Positions 7,401 to 12,107 of a stretch of 12,107 bases of DNA are shown piece by piece. Within the stretch, counting starts at the first letter, position 1, and each line of letters opens with the position of its first letter. The notes under the pieces are model-generated. The model worked only from the letters and a program-made list of their open reading frames with translations. It searched no databases and was not told the DNA's origin. The stretch comes from JBHJOF01 sp050330055 (GTDB lineage Bacteria > Pseudomonadota > Alphaproteobacteria > Kiloniellales > JAKSDN01), in NCBI GenBank assembly GCA_050330055.1, contig JBHJOF010000400.1:1-12107 (forward strand), given 5' to 3'. Position numbers and translations under genes: made by a program.

Positions 7401-7538
7401 GACGTGGTCATCACGCTCGGAAACAATCCGGCGAACAATCAGAACGGCGGGCAGATCACGCTCGAAGGCATCGGCGACGGCACGATCAACAGCTTCACCG
7501 ACTTTGCCGCAGTCGCCAACCTGGAGGTTAACGCCTAG
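4473..7538 (+). CDS. Type I-secreted RTX protein with FecR-like, cadherin-like and VWA domains
   Basis: The protein is 1021 residues from ATG 4473. This start is preferred over ATG 4386 because the family-like N-terminus (PTILVEAPPDAGSV...) begins just after it, although its GGGGA site is somewhat distant. There is no signal peptide, as expected for type I export. In order: an N-terminal segment ending in a QYAQA duplication; a FecR-like domain (about 120-238) closing with TPVATIGVRGTTGAG; a helical linker; one cadherin/Ig-like repeat (about 420-540); a degenerate RTX unit; a VWA domain (about 595-790) with metal-site motif DVSNS at 604-608; RTX nonapeptides at about 797-806 (GGDGDDVLF) and 882-916 (GGAGNDILF, GGAGDDLLI and others); and a C-terminal secretion region. 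The composition is strongly acidic. A calcium-binding surface or secreted adhesin is the likely role. No secretion ATPase or membrane-fusion gene is adjacent, so export must use genes elsewhere. Confidence 0.9.
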   Translation: MRSGEPLDPGPAQPTILVEAPPDAGSVTVPNGAFLLTADFVRQGDDLLLRAPEGGPDGPDVLLRDYFADGTSPDLVTAGSATISGDLATRLAGPLAPGQYAQAQLGETQYAQATGSSEPVGEVTELTGSALVTRTNGVQQALALGDPVYLGDVLQTGPDTSVGIRFVDNTLFSLSSNARLVIDQVIYNPDGADNALSLSLIQGAFAFVSGGIAPADGPGMSIRTPVATIGVRGTTGAGEFLAAVQRLVVSLLEGLDGDLGAIDVFNSVSLQTLASALDTLTVTSPTEVLPPPSTATQEQLGIYSLALSSLSRSFLDLIQEITPEAGPEQEGGSGSSGGAILADLLQQSELAADFLAPDESGELVGFRVEVDERALADIIAEDPNLILLLQILAELQLTGLTIIVDLDGEEGPEGPVPAGSTNFATVFPEGSDGIPIVGNVAIVSVSGIAQSATITLQPPFDAATESLFLVDGAQLPAGITFDAANSTSSRIVLTGTATTAEYQEALLLIRYLNTAENPGDRVISVELSDGVTMFTAITRIDGASPVLAVGSNADDQAGSAVPHAVPNTEGPGAGPLIGEAIDDVLIGDTGGSTALSVSLVIALDVSNSMNGIDGPGPASRLDLAKAALQNLIGDFNNLSMQGALVTVQIIPFSSNADDPGTFDLSDPDGFDNAIAFLEGIVASGANDYPGAFDAITTHLGSAPPADRSAVYFISDGPSAPSGTHDQTINDFRAFIAAFQGELEVHAVGISVSEDTLELLSQIDSAGDAQLLDGALEADLGGVSARMLLPVGSDVIMGGDGDDVLFGDVINTDHLPSAQFGPAGAHDGVGFDALVAYLADNALAGTAAGEAPTLAQIREFIHSDPFQFIVEGDERGEADTLVGGAGNDILFGQGGGDVLIGGAGDDLLIGGSGQDSFVVSLAQASGNNVILDFEVGAGGDFLRLDDVFDYDGGGVTVADLDSAAAAADGWTIADDGSDVVITLGNNPANNQNGGQITLEGIGDGTINSFTDFAAVANLEVNA
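4767..4810 (+). repeat. 14-base direct repeat inside the RTX gene
   Basis: CAGTACGCCCAGGC occurs at 4767-4780 and 4797-4810, exactly 30 bases apart, so the frame is kept. It encodes QYAQA twice, ten residues apart, in the linker between the N-terminal segment and the FecR-like domain. It is probably a slippage-derived low-complexity linker. Confidence 0.75.
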
Positions 7539-7749
7539 CGCGAGCCGGGCTTCCCCTCTGCTGCCCGCCTGATCCCTGACATTCTTTTGATTCAACGCGT
7601 TAAGGATGGGCGCGTGTAGGCTGCTGTCTGCCAAGGCAAGGGTCCGGTGCCGTGGGCTGCGGTACCGCGCGGCTGCGGCGCCGGGCCCGATCACGCAGGG
7701 CAGCCGTCCGTGGACGGTCTGCGCTGCTCCCGCTGCGAAGGCAGGCGCT

Positions 7750-7941
7750 ATGTTTGAGTCCATCATCGACCGGCACGGTCTTGCCGCGGAGCTGACGCTC
7801 TGCGACCTGCTCGACGACAGCTACCTCGCCGTACCGGTGCAAGGGGCACCGGGACGGGAGACGCCGCAGGCGTTCCCAAACGAGGCCGAAACCGCCCGGC
7901 CGACGCAGGTGCGGCCGGCGCTGCGCCACCTGCTGGACTGA
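7750..7941 (+). CDS. Small hypothetical protein (63 aa)
   Basis: The ORF encodes 63 residues starting MFESIIDRHG and ending RPALRHLLD. ATG 7750 has GAAGG at 7737-7741 with 8-base spacing. Of the 62 codons after the start, I count 53 ending in G or C (about 85%), as expected for a real gene here. The first half is acidic and hydrophobic (ESIID, LCDLLDD); the second is Pro/Arg-rich and probably disordered. There is no signal peptide or membrane segment. The frame is open upstream to 7606, but that part is Arg/Ala-rich and lacks a ribosome site. The 211 bases between the RTX gene and this ORF contain a hairpin CCGTCC/GGACGG (7704-7717) and no evident terminator. I do not recognise a family. It could be a chance ORF. 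Confidence 0.4.
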   Translation: MFESIIDRHGLAAELTLCDLLDDSYLAVPVQGAPGRETPQAFPNEAETARPTQVRPALRHLLD

Positions 7942-7994
7942 CTCCCGCCGCTCGATCGAGCCGACGCGGGCGCTGCGCGGCCGTCTCTTTTTGT

Positions 7995-8118
7995 CACCCT
8001 CACCCTCCCAAGCGCCCTTCGGTCGCTTGGGCCCCTCCCTCTCCCCTCCGAGGGAGAGGGGTTTGCAGCGCGCCTGTTTGGTCCCCTCTCCCTCGAGGGG
8101 AGAGGGAGGGTGAGGGTG
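7995..8118. repeat. 124-bp inverted-repeat element with three internal hairpins
   Basis: The ends are a perfect 15-bp inverted repeat, CACCCTCACCCTCCC (7995-8009) and its complement at 8104-8118. Inside are CCCAAGCG/CGCTTGGG (8007-8014 with 8024-8031, loop CCCTTCGGT), CCCTCTCCC/GGGAGAGGG (8037-8045 with 8052-8060) and CCCTCTCC/GGAGAGGG (8084-8091 with 8099-8106). There is no coding content. The symmetrical ends and small size fit a dispersed non-autonomous element or REP-like repeat; from memory, similar CCCTCTCCC-rich intergenic repeats are frequent in GC-rich proteobacteria. It sits between the convergent small ORF and the aminotransferase gene, where it could also stop transcription from both sides. 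Confidence 0.7.
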
Positions 8119-8126
8119 GCAATGGG

Positions 8127-8148
8127 CCCCATCGCGTCAGCGATGGGG
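8127..8148 (-). terminator. Hairpin downstream of the aminotransferase gene, possible terminator
   Basis: CCCCATCGC (8127-8135) and GCGATGGGG (8140-8148) form a perfect 9-bp stem with a GTCA loop, 40 bases past the aminotransferase stop on the minus strand. No T-run follows it, so if it ends transcription it would need Rho or the neighbouring inverted-repeat element. Confidence 0.35.
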
Positions 8149-8188
8149 GTAAGGAGCATCCATGGGCAACACAAAAGCTGCGATGGAG

Positions 8189-9586
8189 TCAGCCGATACC
8201 GACCTGCTCGGCGGTCAGGTCGATGCAGTGCTTCGCCCGGCGCACGAGCTCGTCGATCTCGTCCTTGCTGATGGTCAGCGGCGGCGAGAAGACCATGGAG
8301 TCGCGCACCGCCCGCATCACCAGGTCGTTGGCGAAGCAGAGGTCGCGGCAGATCGTGCCGACGCGGCCGAGCGGCTCGAAGTGCTGCCGCGTCTTGCGAT
8401 CCTGCACCAGCTCGATGGCGCCGATCAGGCCGACGCCGCGCACCTCGCCGACCAGCGGGTGACCATCCAGCGCCTCGCGCAGCCTGGACTGGAGATAGGG
8501 GCCGGCCTCGTCGTGCACGCGCTCGACCAGCGTCTCGCGCTCCATGATGGCGATGTTGGCGAGCGCCACGGCGCAGGCCACCGGATGGCCGGAGTAGGTG
8601 TAGCCGTGCGTGAACTCGCCGCCGCGCTCGGTCAGCCCCTCGGTGACGCGCTCGCCGACCATCACCGCCGAGAGCGGCAGATAGCCCGAGGTCAGGCCCT
8701 TGGCGATCGGCATGAGGTCGGGCTTGATATCGAAGCGCTCGCAGCCGAACCAGTGGCCGGTGCGGCCGAAGCCGCAGATCACCTCGTCGGCGATCAGCAG
8801 CACGTCGTACTGCCTGCAGATGCGCTGCACCTCGGGCCAGTAGCTGTCCGGCGGCACGATGACGCCGCCGGCGCCCTGGATCGGCTCGCCGATGAAGGCC
8901 GCGACCTGGTCCGGTCCGAGCTCGAGGATCTTGTCCTCCAGCGCCTTGGCCGCGCGCCGTCCGAAGGCCTCGGGCGCTTCGCCGGGCTCGGCGTTGTCGT
9001 ACCAGTAGGGCTCCATGATGTGGACGAAGCCGGGCAGCGGCAGGTCGGCCTGGGCGTGCATGCCCGCCATGCCGCCGAGGCTGGCGCCGACCATGGTCGA
9101 GCCGTGATAGGCGTACTTCCGGCTGATGAAGGTCTTCTTGCCGGGCTTCTCCATCAGGTTCCAGTAGTGCCTAACCATGCGCACGATGGTGTCGTTGGCG
9201 TCCGACCCCGTGCAGCCGTAGAAGACGTGGTTCAGGCCGTCGGGCGCCAGCTCGACCAGCTTCTCGGACAGCTCGATCGAGGGCGGCGTCGCGGTCTTGA
9301 AGAAGGTGTTGTAGTAGGGCAGCTCGAGCATCTGCCGATAAGCGACCTCGGCCAGCTCCTTGCGCCCGTAGCCGACGTTGACGCACCACAGCCCGGCCAT
9401 GCCGTCGAGCAGGCGATTGCCCTCGGAATCCTCGAGCCAGACGCCCTCGGCCTTGGTGATGATGCGGCTGCCGGTCTCGGCCAGCGAGCGGTAGTCGGTG
9501 AAGGGGTGCAGGTGATGGCGCGTATCGCTCTCGCGCCAGTGCGCCGTCATGTTGTGCGTGGTCTTGTGGCTGGTCTGTACGGTCAT
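8189..9586 (-). CDS. Class III PLP-dependent aminotransferase (putrescine:pyruvate SpuC-like)
   Basis: The protein is 465 residues, the normal length for omega-aminotransferases of fold type I. Visible hallmarks are GVWLEDSEGNRLLDGMAGLWCVNVGYG near the N-terminus; the cofactor phosphate-binding turn CTGSDAND (125-132), where most relatives have SGSEAN; YHGST (160-164); GEPIQGAGG (233-241); Asp267 in ADEV; and the Schiff-base lysine Lys296 in AKGLTSGYLP. This pattern resembles putrescine:pyruvate aminotransferases, which make 4-aminobutanal and alanine. Beta-alanine or GABA:pyruvate transaminase is a real alternative. ATG 9584-9586 is chosen because homologous sequence starts there and AGGGAA lies about 9 bases upstream. 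The frame is open to 9859, but that part overlaps the spacer and the small ORF and looks non-coding. It is the last gene of a minus-strand group with the synthetase and the 37-codon ORF. Confidence 0.9.
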   Translation of the reverse strand: MTVQTSHKTTHNMTAHWRESDTRHHLHPFTDYRSLAETGSRIITKAEGVWLEDSEGNRLLDGMAGLWCVNVGYGRKELAEVAYRQMLELPYYNTFFKTATPPSIELSEKLVELAPDGLNHVFYGCTGSDANDTIVRMVRHYWNLMEKPGKKTFISRKYAYHGSTMVGASLGGMAGMHAQADLPLPGFVHIMEPYWYDNAEPGEAPEAFGRRAAKALEDKILELGPDQVAAFIGEPIQGAGGVIVPPDSYWPEVQRICRQYDVLLIADEVICGFGRTGHWFGCERFDIKPDLMPIAKGLTSGYLPLSAVMVGERVTEGLTERGGEFTHGYTYSGHPVACAVALANIAIMERETLVERVHDEAGPYLQSRLREALDGHPLVGEVRGVGLIGAIELVQDRKTRQHFEPLGRVGTICRDLCFANDLVMRAVRDSMVFSPPLTISKDEIDELVRRAKHCIDLTAEQVGIG

Positions 9587-9696
9587 TGTGCATCGTTCCC
9601 TAGCAAGAGGAGTCCGGTCGGTGACGGGCCGGCCACGCGTGGCCAGCCGGCGCGGGTGTCCCCGGCACCATCCCAGGGGCCGCGCCGTCCGCCGGA
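9587..9696 (-). promoter_or_regulatory. Dyad-rich spacer between the small ORF and the aminotransferase gene
   Basis: The spacer is unusually rich in symmetry. GGCCACGCGTGGCC (9631-9644) is a perfect 14-base palindrome. CCGGACT (9692-9698, overlapping the small-ORF stop) pairs with AGTCCGG at 9611-9617 and would enclose the whole central part in one large stem-loop. No T-run follows. In RNA from the minus strand, this structure forms right after the stop codon of the 37-codon ORF and before the weak aminotransferase ribosome site. That is the arrangement expected of a translational coupling or attenuation device. It could also be an operator, or chance in GC-rich DNA. Confidence 0.35.
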
Positions 9697-9810
9697 CTAG
9701 GGGTTGAAGCCGATGCGGGCGCAGAGAATCATGAGCTCGGAATAGAGGGACGGCAGCCTGGCCAGGCGCGCCTGGCCGGAGCACAGGATGCTGCTGTGTG
9801 ACGCTGCCAT
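9697..9810 (-). CDS. Small ORF (37 aa) between synthetase and aminotransferase; small protein or leader peptide
   Basis: The ORF starts MAASHSSILC and ends ARIGFNP before TAG. Its ribosome site, GGGAGGAGG (complement of 9815-9823), is the strongest in the operon. The start lies 15 bases after the synthetase stop. Of the 36 codons after the start, 32 end in G or C (89%), against 20 of 36 at both first and second positions. That contrast is typical of translated genes in GC-rich genomes and is not expected of random spacer. The peptide is basic (R15, R18, R32; one acidic residue, E25), has two cysteines (C10, C30) and a hydrophobic stretch around 19-35. It is too short for default gene callers. 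I know no family for it. It may be a functional microprotein linked to polyamine catabolism or a leader peptide controlling the downstream aminotransferase gene. Confidence 0.6.
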   Translation of the reverse strand: MAASHSSILCSGQARLARLPSLYSELMILCARIGFNP

Positions 9811-9825
9811 GGTGCCTCCTCCCGG

Positions 9826-11169
9826 CTATACGTTTAGCAGAAGGTGCTCGCGCTCCCAAGACGAGATGACTGCCTGATAGGCGACCAGCTCGGCCTCCTT
9901 GACCTGGGTCACGGCGTCGATGAACTTCTCGCCCAGCAGGTTGCGGAGCTGCTTGCTGCCGTTGAAGCGGTAGAGCGCGTCATAGAGCGTGCGCGGCAGC
10001 GTGTGGGCCAGGCGATAGGCGCTGCCCTCGACCGGCGGCCGCGGCTTCAGCCTCTCGGTCATGCCCAGGTAGCCGCAGGCGAGCGAGGCGGCGATCGCCA
10101 GATAGGGATTGGCATCGGCCCCGGCCAGGCGGTTCTCGACGCGCCGCGCCGAGGACTCGGAATGCGGCACGCGCAGCCCCGTGGTGCGGTTGTCGTAGCC
10201 CCAGTGCGTATTGATCGGCGCGTCCGAGTAGGGCGTCAGGCGGCGATAGCTGTTCACGTTCGGCGCCAGGAGCGGCATCACCATCGGCAGGTACTTCTGC
10301 AGCCCGGCGATGTGATTGTGGAACAGCGGCGTGTCCTTGCCGGCGCGCGTGGCGAAGAGGTTGCGCTCGGTCTTGGTGCTGAACAGGCTCTGGTGAATGT
10401 GCATGGCGCTGCCCGGCTCGCCCTGCATCGGCTTGGCCATGAAGGTGGCATAGACCTTGTGGCGCAGGCCCGCCTCGCGCACCGTGCGCTTGAACAGGAA
10501 GGTCTGGTCGGCGAGCTGCAGGGCCGGGCCGTGGTTGAAATTCATCTCCATCTGCGCGGCGCCGCTTTCGTGGGTCAGCGTGTCGACGTCGATCTCCTGC
10601 GCTTCGCAGTAGTCGTAGACGTCCTCGAACAGCGGGTCGAACTCGTTGACCGCGTCGACGCCGTAGGACTGGCGCGCCGTCTCCCGTCTTCCCGAGCGGC
10701 CGATCGGCGGCACCAGCGGATAGTCCGGGTCGGTGTTGGTCTCGACCAGGAAGAACTCCAGCTCCGGCGCGACGATCGGCTGCCAGCCCTTCTCCTCGTA
10801 GAGACCGAGAACGTGCTTGAGGATGTGGCGCGGCGAAATGGTGACCGGCTGGCCGTCGAAATAGTGCGCGTCGCAGATGATCTGTGCCGTCGGCTCGTCG
10901 TACCAGGGCACGATGCGCAGGGTATCTTCGTCCGGCACCAGGAAGACATCGGAGGTGGCGGGATCGGTGACGCTGTCTTCTTCAGGGTAGTCGCCGGTCA
11001 CGGTCTGGATGAAGATCTGCTCCGGGATGCGCAGGCCGTGCGAGTGCATGCCCTTGAGAAAGCGGGCGGCGGGGACGATCTTGCCGCGCGCGATGCCCGC
11101 CATGTCGGGGACCAGGCACTCGACCTCGTCGATCTTGTGTTCCTTCAGGAAGTTTTCGATTTTCGTCAT
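9826..11169 (-). CDS. puuA: Glutamine synthetase family protein, gamma-glutamylputrescine synthetase-like
   Basis: The protein is 447 residues, full length for the short GS-I-like branch that contains PuuA/SpuI. Active-site motifs are all present: APELEF (134-139), ESGAAQMEMNF (201-211), GSAMHIHQS (253-261), NSYRR (306-310) and ENRLAGADANPYLA (345-358). These proteins ligate glutamate to an amine using ATP; PuuA makes gamma-glutamylputrescine. The assignment to a polyamine rather than ammonia rests on context: a PuuB-like oxidase diverges from it and a SpuC-like aminotransferase follows it. ATG 11167-11169 is chosen; an upstream in-frame TTG (11187) adds six residues without a better ribosome site. 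The leader has only a weak AGAG site and a 16-base tandem repeat. The specific substrate is an inference; a gamma-glutamyl ligase for another amine, such as ethanolamine or isopropylamine, is possible. Confidence 0.85.
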   Translation of the reverse strand: MTKIENFLKEHKIDEVECLVPDMAGIARGKIVPAARFLKGMHSHGLRIPEQIFIQTVTGDYPEEDSVTDPATSDVFLVPDEDTLRIVPWYDEPTAQIICDAHYFDGQPVTISPRHILKHVLGLYEEKGWQPIVAPELEFFLVETNTDPDYPLVPPIGRSGRRETARQSYGVDAVNEFDPLFEDVYDYCEAQEIDVDTLTHESGAAQMEMNFNHGPALQLADQTFLFKRTVREAGLRHKVYATFMAKPMQGEPGSAMHIHQSLFSTKTERNLFATRAGKDTPLFHNHIAGLQKYLPMVMPLLAPNVNSYRRLTPYSDAPINTHWGYDNRTTGLRVPHSESSARRVENRLAGADANPYLAIAASLACGYLGMTERLKPRPPVEGSAYRLAHTLPRTLYDALYRFNGSKQLRNLLGEKFIDAVTQVKEAELVAYQAVISSWEREHLLLNV

Positions 11170-11384
11170 GAATAGGGCTCTGCGCAATAGGCCGCAGACG
11201 CGATAGGCCGTAGGCGAGATTGCCCAGGGCGCTGATTTTCGGGCGGCCGCACACCGCTACCATGGCGCTAAGGGGCTGGGCAAGCTGTTAGCATCCGGCC
11301 TCAGGCCGCGTTGTGCGCGTTTTATGCCTGTTTCACCACGCTCGCTTGACGCCGCATTAGGCGCCGCCGTAAAGCTGCTGCGGC
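11170..11384. promoter_or_regulatory. Divergent promoter region between the synthetase and oxidase genes
   Basis: These 215 bases must hold the promoters for both divergent genes. CGGCCTCAGGCCG (11296-11308) is a perfect 13-base dyad near the middle and a possible operator. TTGACG (11346-11351) is the best -35-like element for the oxidase, with only a weak TAAAGC 18 bases on. No sigma-54 type GG-N10-GC element with good flanks was found by eye. A shared regulator acting on both directions would be expected for a catabolic pair. Confidence 0.4.
11182..11213 (-). repeat. Imperfect tandem 16-base repeat in the synthetase leader
   Basis: Two adjacent 16-base units (11182-11197 and 11198-11213) match at 13 of 16 positions around the shared core ATAGGCCG. 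They lie 13 to 44 bases upstream of the synthetase start, so in its 5' leader or over its promoter. Direct repeats of this length can be binding sites for a dimeric regulator, or a simple duplication. Confidence 0.5.
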
Positions 11385-12107
11385 ATGACACCGAGTGAGC
11401 ACACCCGATCCTACTACGCGGCGACTGCCCGCGGTCTGGTCGAGCGACCGGCCCTCGAGGGCGATCTGCAGGCCGACGTCTGCGTGGTCGGCGGCGGCTA
11501 CAGCGGCGTTTCGGTCGCGCTCAATCTGGCCGAGCGCGGCTACGACGTGGTGCTGCTGGAAGCGAACCGCATCGGCTGGGGCGCGTCGGGCCGCAACGGC
11601 GGACAGGTCTGCAGCGCCTTTTCGGCCGGCATGGAGCCGATCGCCCGCGCCCTCGGCAAGGACGATGCGCGCAAGCTCTTCGCCTTCGTCGAAGAGGGCA
11701 AGGACATCATCGCCGAGCGCGTTCAGCGCCACGCCATCGAGTGCGACCTCACCTGGGGCTTCCTCAACGCCGCGGTCAAGCCGCGCCACGTCGCGGCGAT
11801 GCGAGAGACCATGGAGAGCTGGTCGCGCGACTACGGCTATGATCACCTGACGCTGCTGTCGCGCGACGAGGCCCTCGGATACCTCAACTCCCCGGCCTAT
11901 ATCGGCGGGCTCTACGATGCCCGCGCCGGGCATCTGCATCCGCTCACCTACTGCCTCGGCCTGGCCCGCGCGGCCGAAGGGGCGGGCGCGCGGCTCTTCG
12001 AGCGTTCGCCCGTGCTCGGGATCGAGCTCGGCGCCGCGCCCTCGGCGCGCACCGCGAAGGGGCGGGTACGGGCGAAGTTCCTGGTGCTCTGCGGCAACGC
12101 TTACCTG
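11385..12107 (+). CDS. puuB: FAD-dependent oxidoreductase, gamma-glutamylputrescine oxidase-like (partial, 3' end outside)
   Basis: The first 241 codons are visible and the frame is open to the right edge. A Rossmann FAD-binding motif VVGGGYSG (34-41) is followed by the acidic ribose-binding Glu59 and by GASGRNGGQ (66-74), a stretch typical of the DAO/PuuB group of amine oxidases. Full-length relatives have about 430 residues, so roughly half is missing. PuuB oxidises gamma-glutamylputrescine to the aldehyde with release of ammonia and hydrogen peroxide, the step after the synthetase encoded divergently. The ATG has no recognisable ribosome site (the preceding bases are TAAAGCTGCTGCGGC), which may mean a leaderless transcript or weak translation. 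Another amine or amino-acid oxidase of the same family remains possible. Confidence 0.85.
   Translation, partial: MTPSEHTRSYYAATARGLVERPALEGDLQADVCVVGGGYSGVSVALNLAERGYDVVLLEANRIGWGASGRNGGQVCSAFSAGMEPIARALGKDDARKLFAFVEEGKDIIAERVQRHAIECDLTWGFLNAAVKPRHVAAMRETMESWSRDYGYDHLTLLSRDEALGYLNSPAYIGGLYDARAGHLHPLTYCLGLARAAEGAGARLFERSPVLGIELGAAPSARTAKGRVRAKFLVLCGNAYL

Noticed and set aside
7600..7929. Minus-strand ORF opposite the 63-residue candidate
   Set aside because: The translation is Arg/Pro-rich without a ribosome site, and the plus-strand frame has better codon statistics.
7995..8118. CRISPR-like array from the repeated CCCTCTCCC blocks
   Set aside because: The blocks are inverted, not direct, repeats; there are no regular spacers and no cas genes nearby.
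8162..9700. Plus-strand 512-codon open frame with an excellent AAGGAG site before ATG 8162, antisense to the aminotransferase
   Set aside because: It is in exact mirror register with the aminotransferase codons. TTA, CTA and TCA codons are rare in GC-rich genes, so the mirror frame stays open by default. The translation is Ala/Arg/His/Asp/Val-rich with no recognisable domain; the ribosome site is probably coincidental.
9844..11175. Plus-strand 443-codon open frame opposite the glutamine-synthetase-like gene
   Set aside because: It is antisense to a gene with full active-site motifs, has no domain of its own and lacks a convincing ribosome site.

Overview
The window is a GC-rich chromosomal segment. 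Its coding regions show strongly GC-biased third codon positions, long stop-free antisense frames, and Shine-Dalgarno-led genes on both strands. The tRNA-adjacent and intergenic repeats, the FecR/RTX surface protein and the polyamine gene set together suggest an alphaproteobacterium, perhaps Rhodospirillales-like. That placement is an inference from style of sequence, not from a marker gene.

Layout, left to right. (1) 1-3539 is a small catabolic group. It holds the first codons of an exported protein (minus), a thiamine-diphosphate enzyme of the acetolactate synthase/decarboxylase superfamily (minus), a divergent Asp/Glu/hydantoin racemase-family gene (plus) and a convergent cyclase-family metal hydrolase (minus). 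A repeat with nested hairpins lies between the thiamine enzyme and the racemase. (2) 3540-4472 has no protein gene I can support. It carries tRNA-Thr(UGU) on the minus strand, a structured repeat directly downstream of the tRNA, two short tandem duplications, and a strikingly AT-rich island (about 31% GC over 4201-4320). (3) 4473-7538 encodes a large non-classically secreted protein: N-terminal FecR-like domain, one cadherin-like repeat, a von Willebrand A domain set between RTX blocks, and a C-terminal type I secretion region. A small hypothetical gene (7750-7941) and a 124-bp inverted-repeat element follow. (4) 8189-12107 is a polyamine-type catabolic locus. On the minus strand it runs glutamine-synthetase-like enzyme (gamma-glutamylputrescine synthetase type), then a 37-codon small ORF, then a class III aminotransferase of the putrescine:pyruvate (SpuC) kind. 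A PuuB-like FAD oxidase is divergent and runs off the right edge.

How they may work together: the synthetase, oxidase and aminotransferase fit the two known ways of starting putrescine degradation, gamma-glutamylation followed by oxidation and direct transamination. The most interesting item is the 37-codon ORF at 9697-9810. It has the best ribosome binding site of its operon and coding-like codon statistics, and a dyad-rich 107-bp spacer follows it before the aminotransferase. It could encode a small protein or an attenuator-type leader peptide. The second is the secreted FecR/VWA/RTX protein, expressed from behind an AT-rich, TTAA-rich control region.
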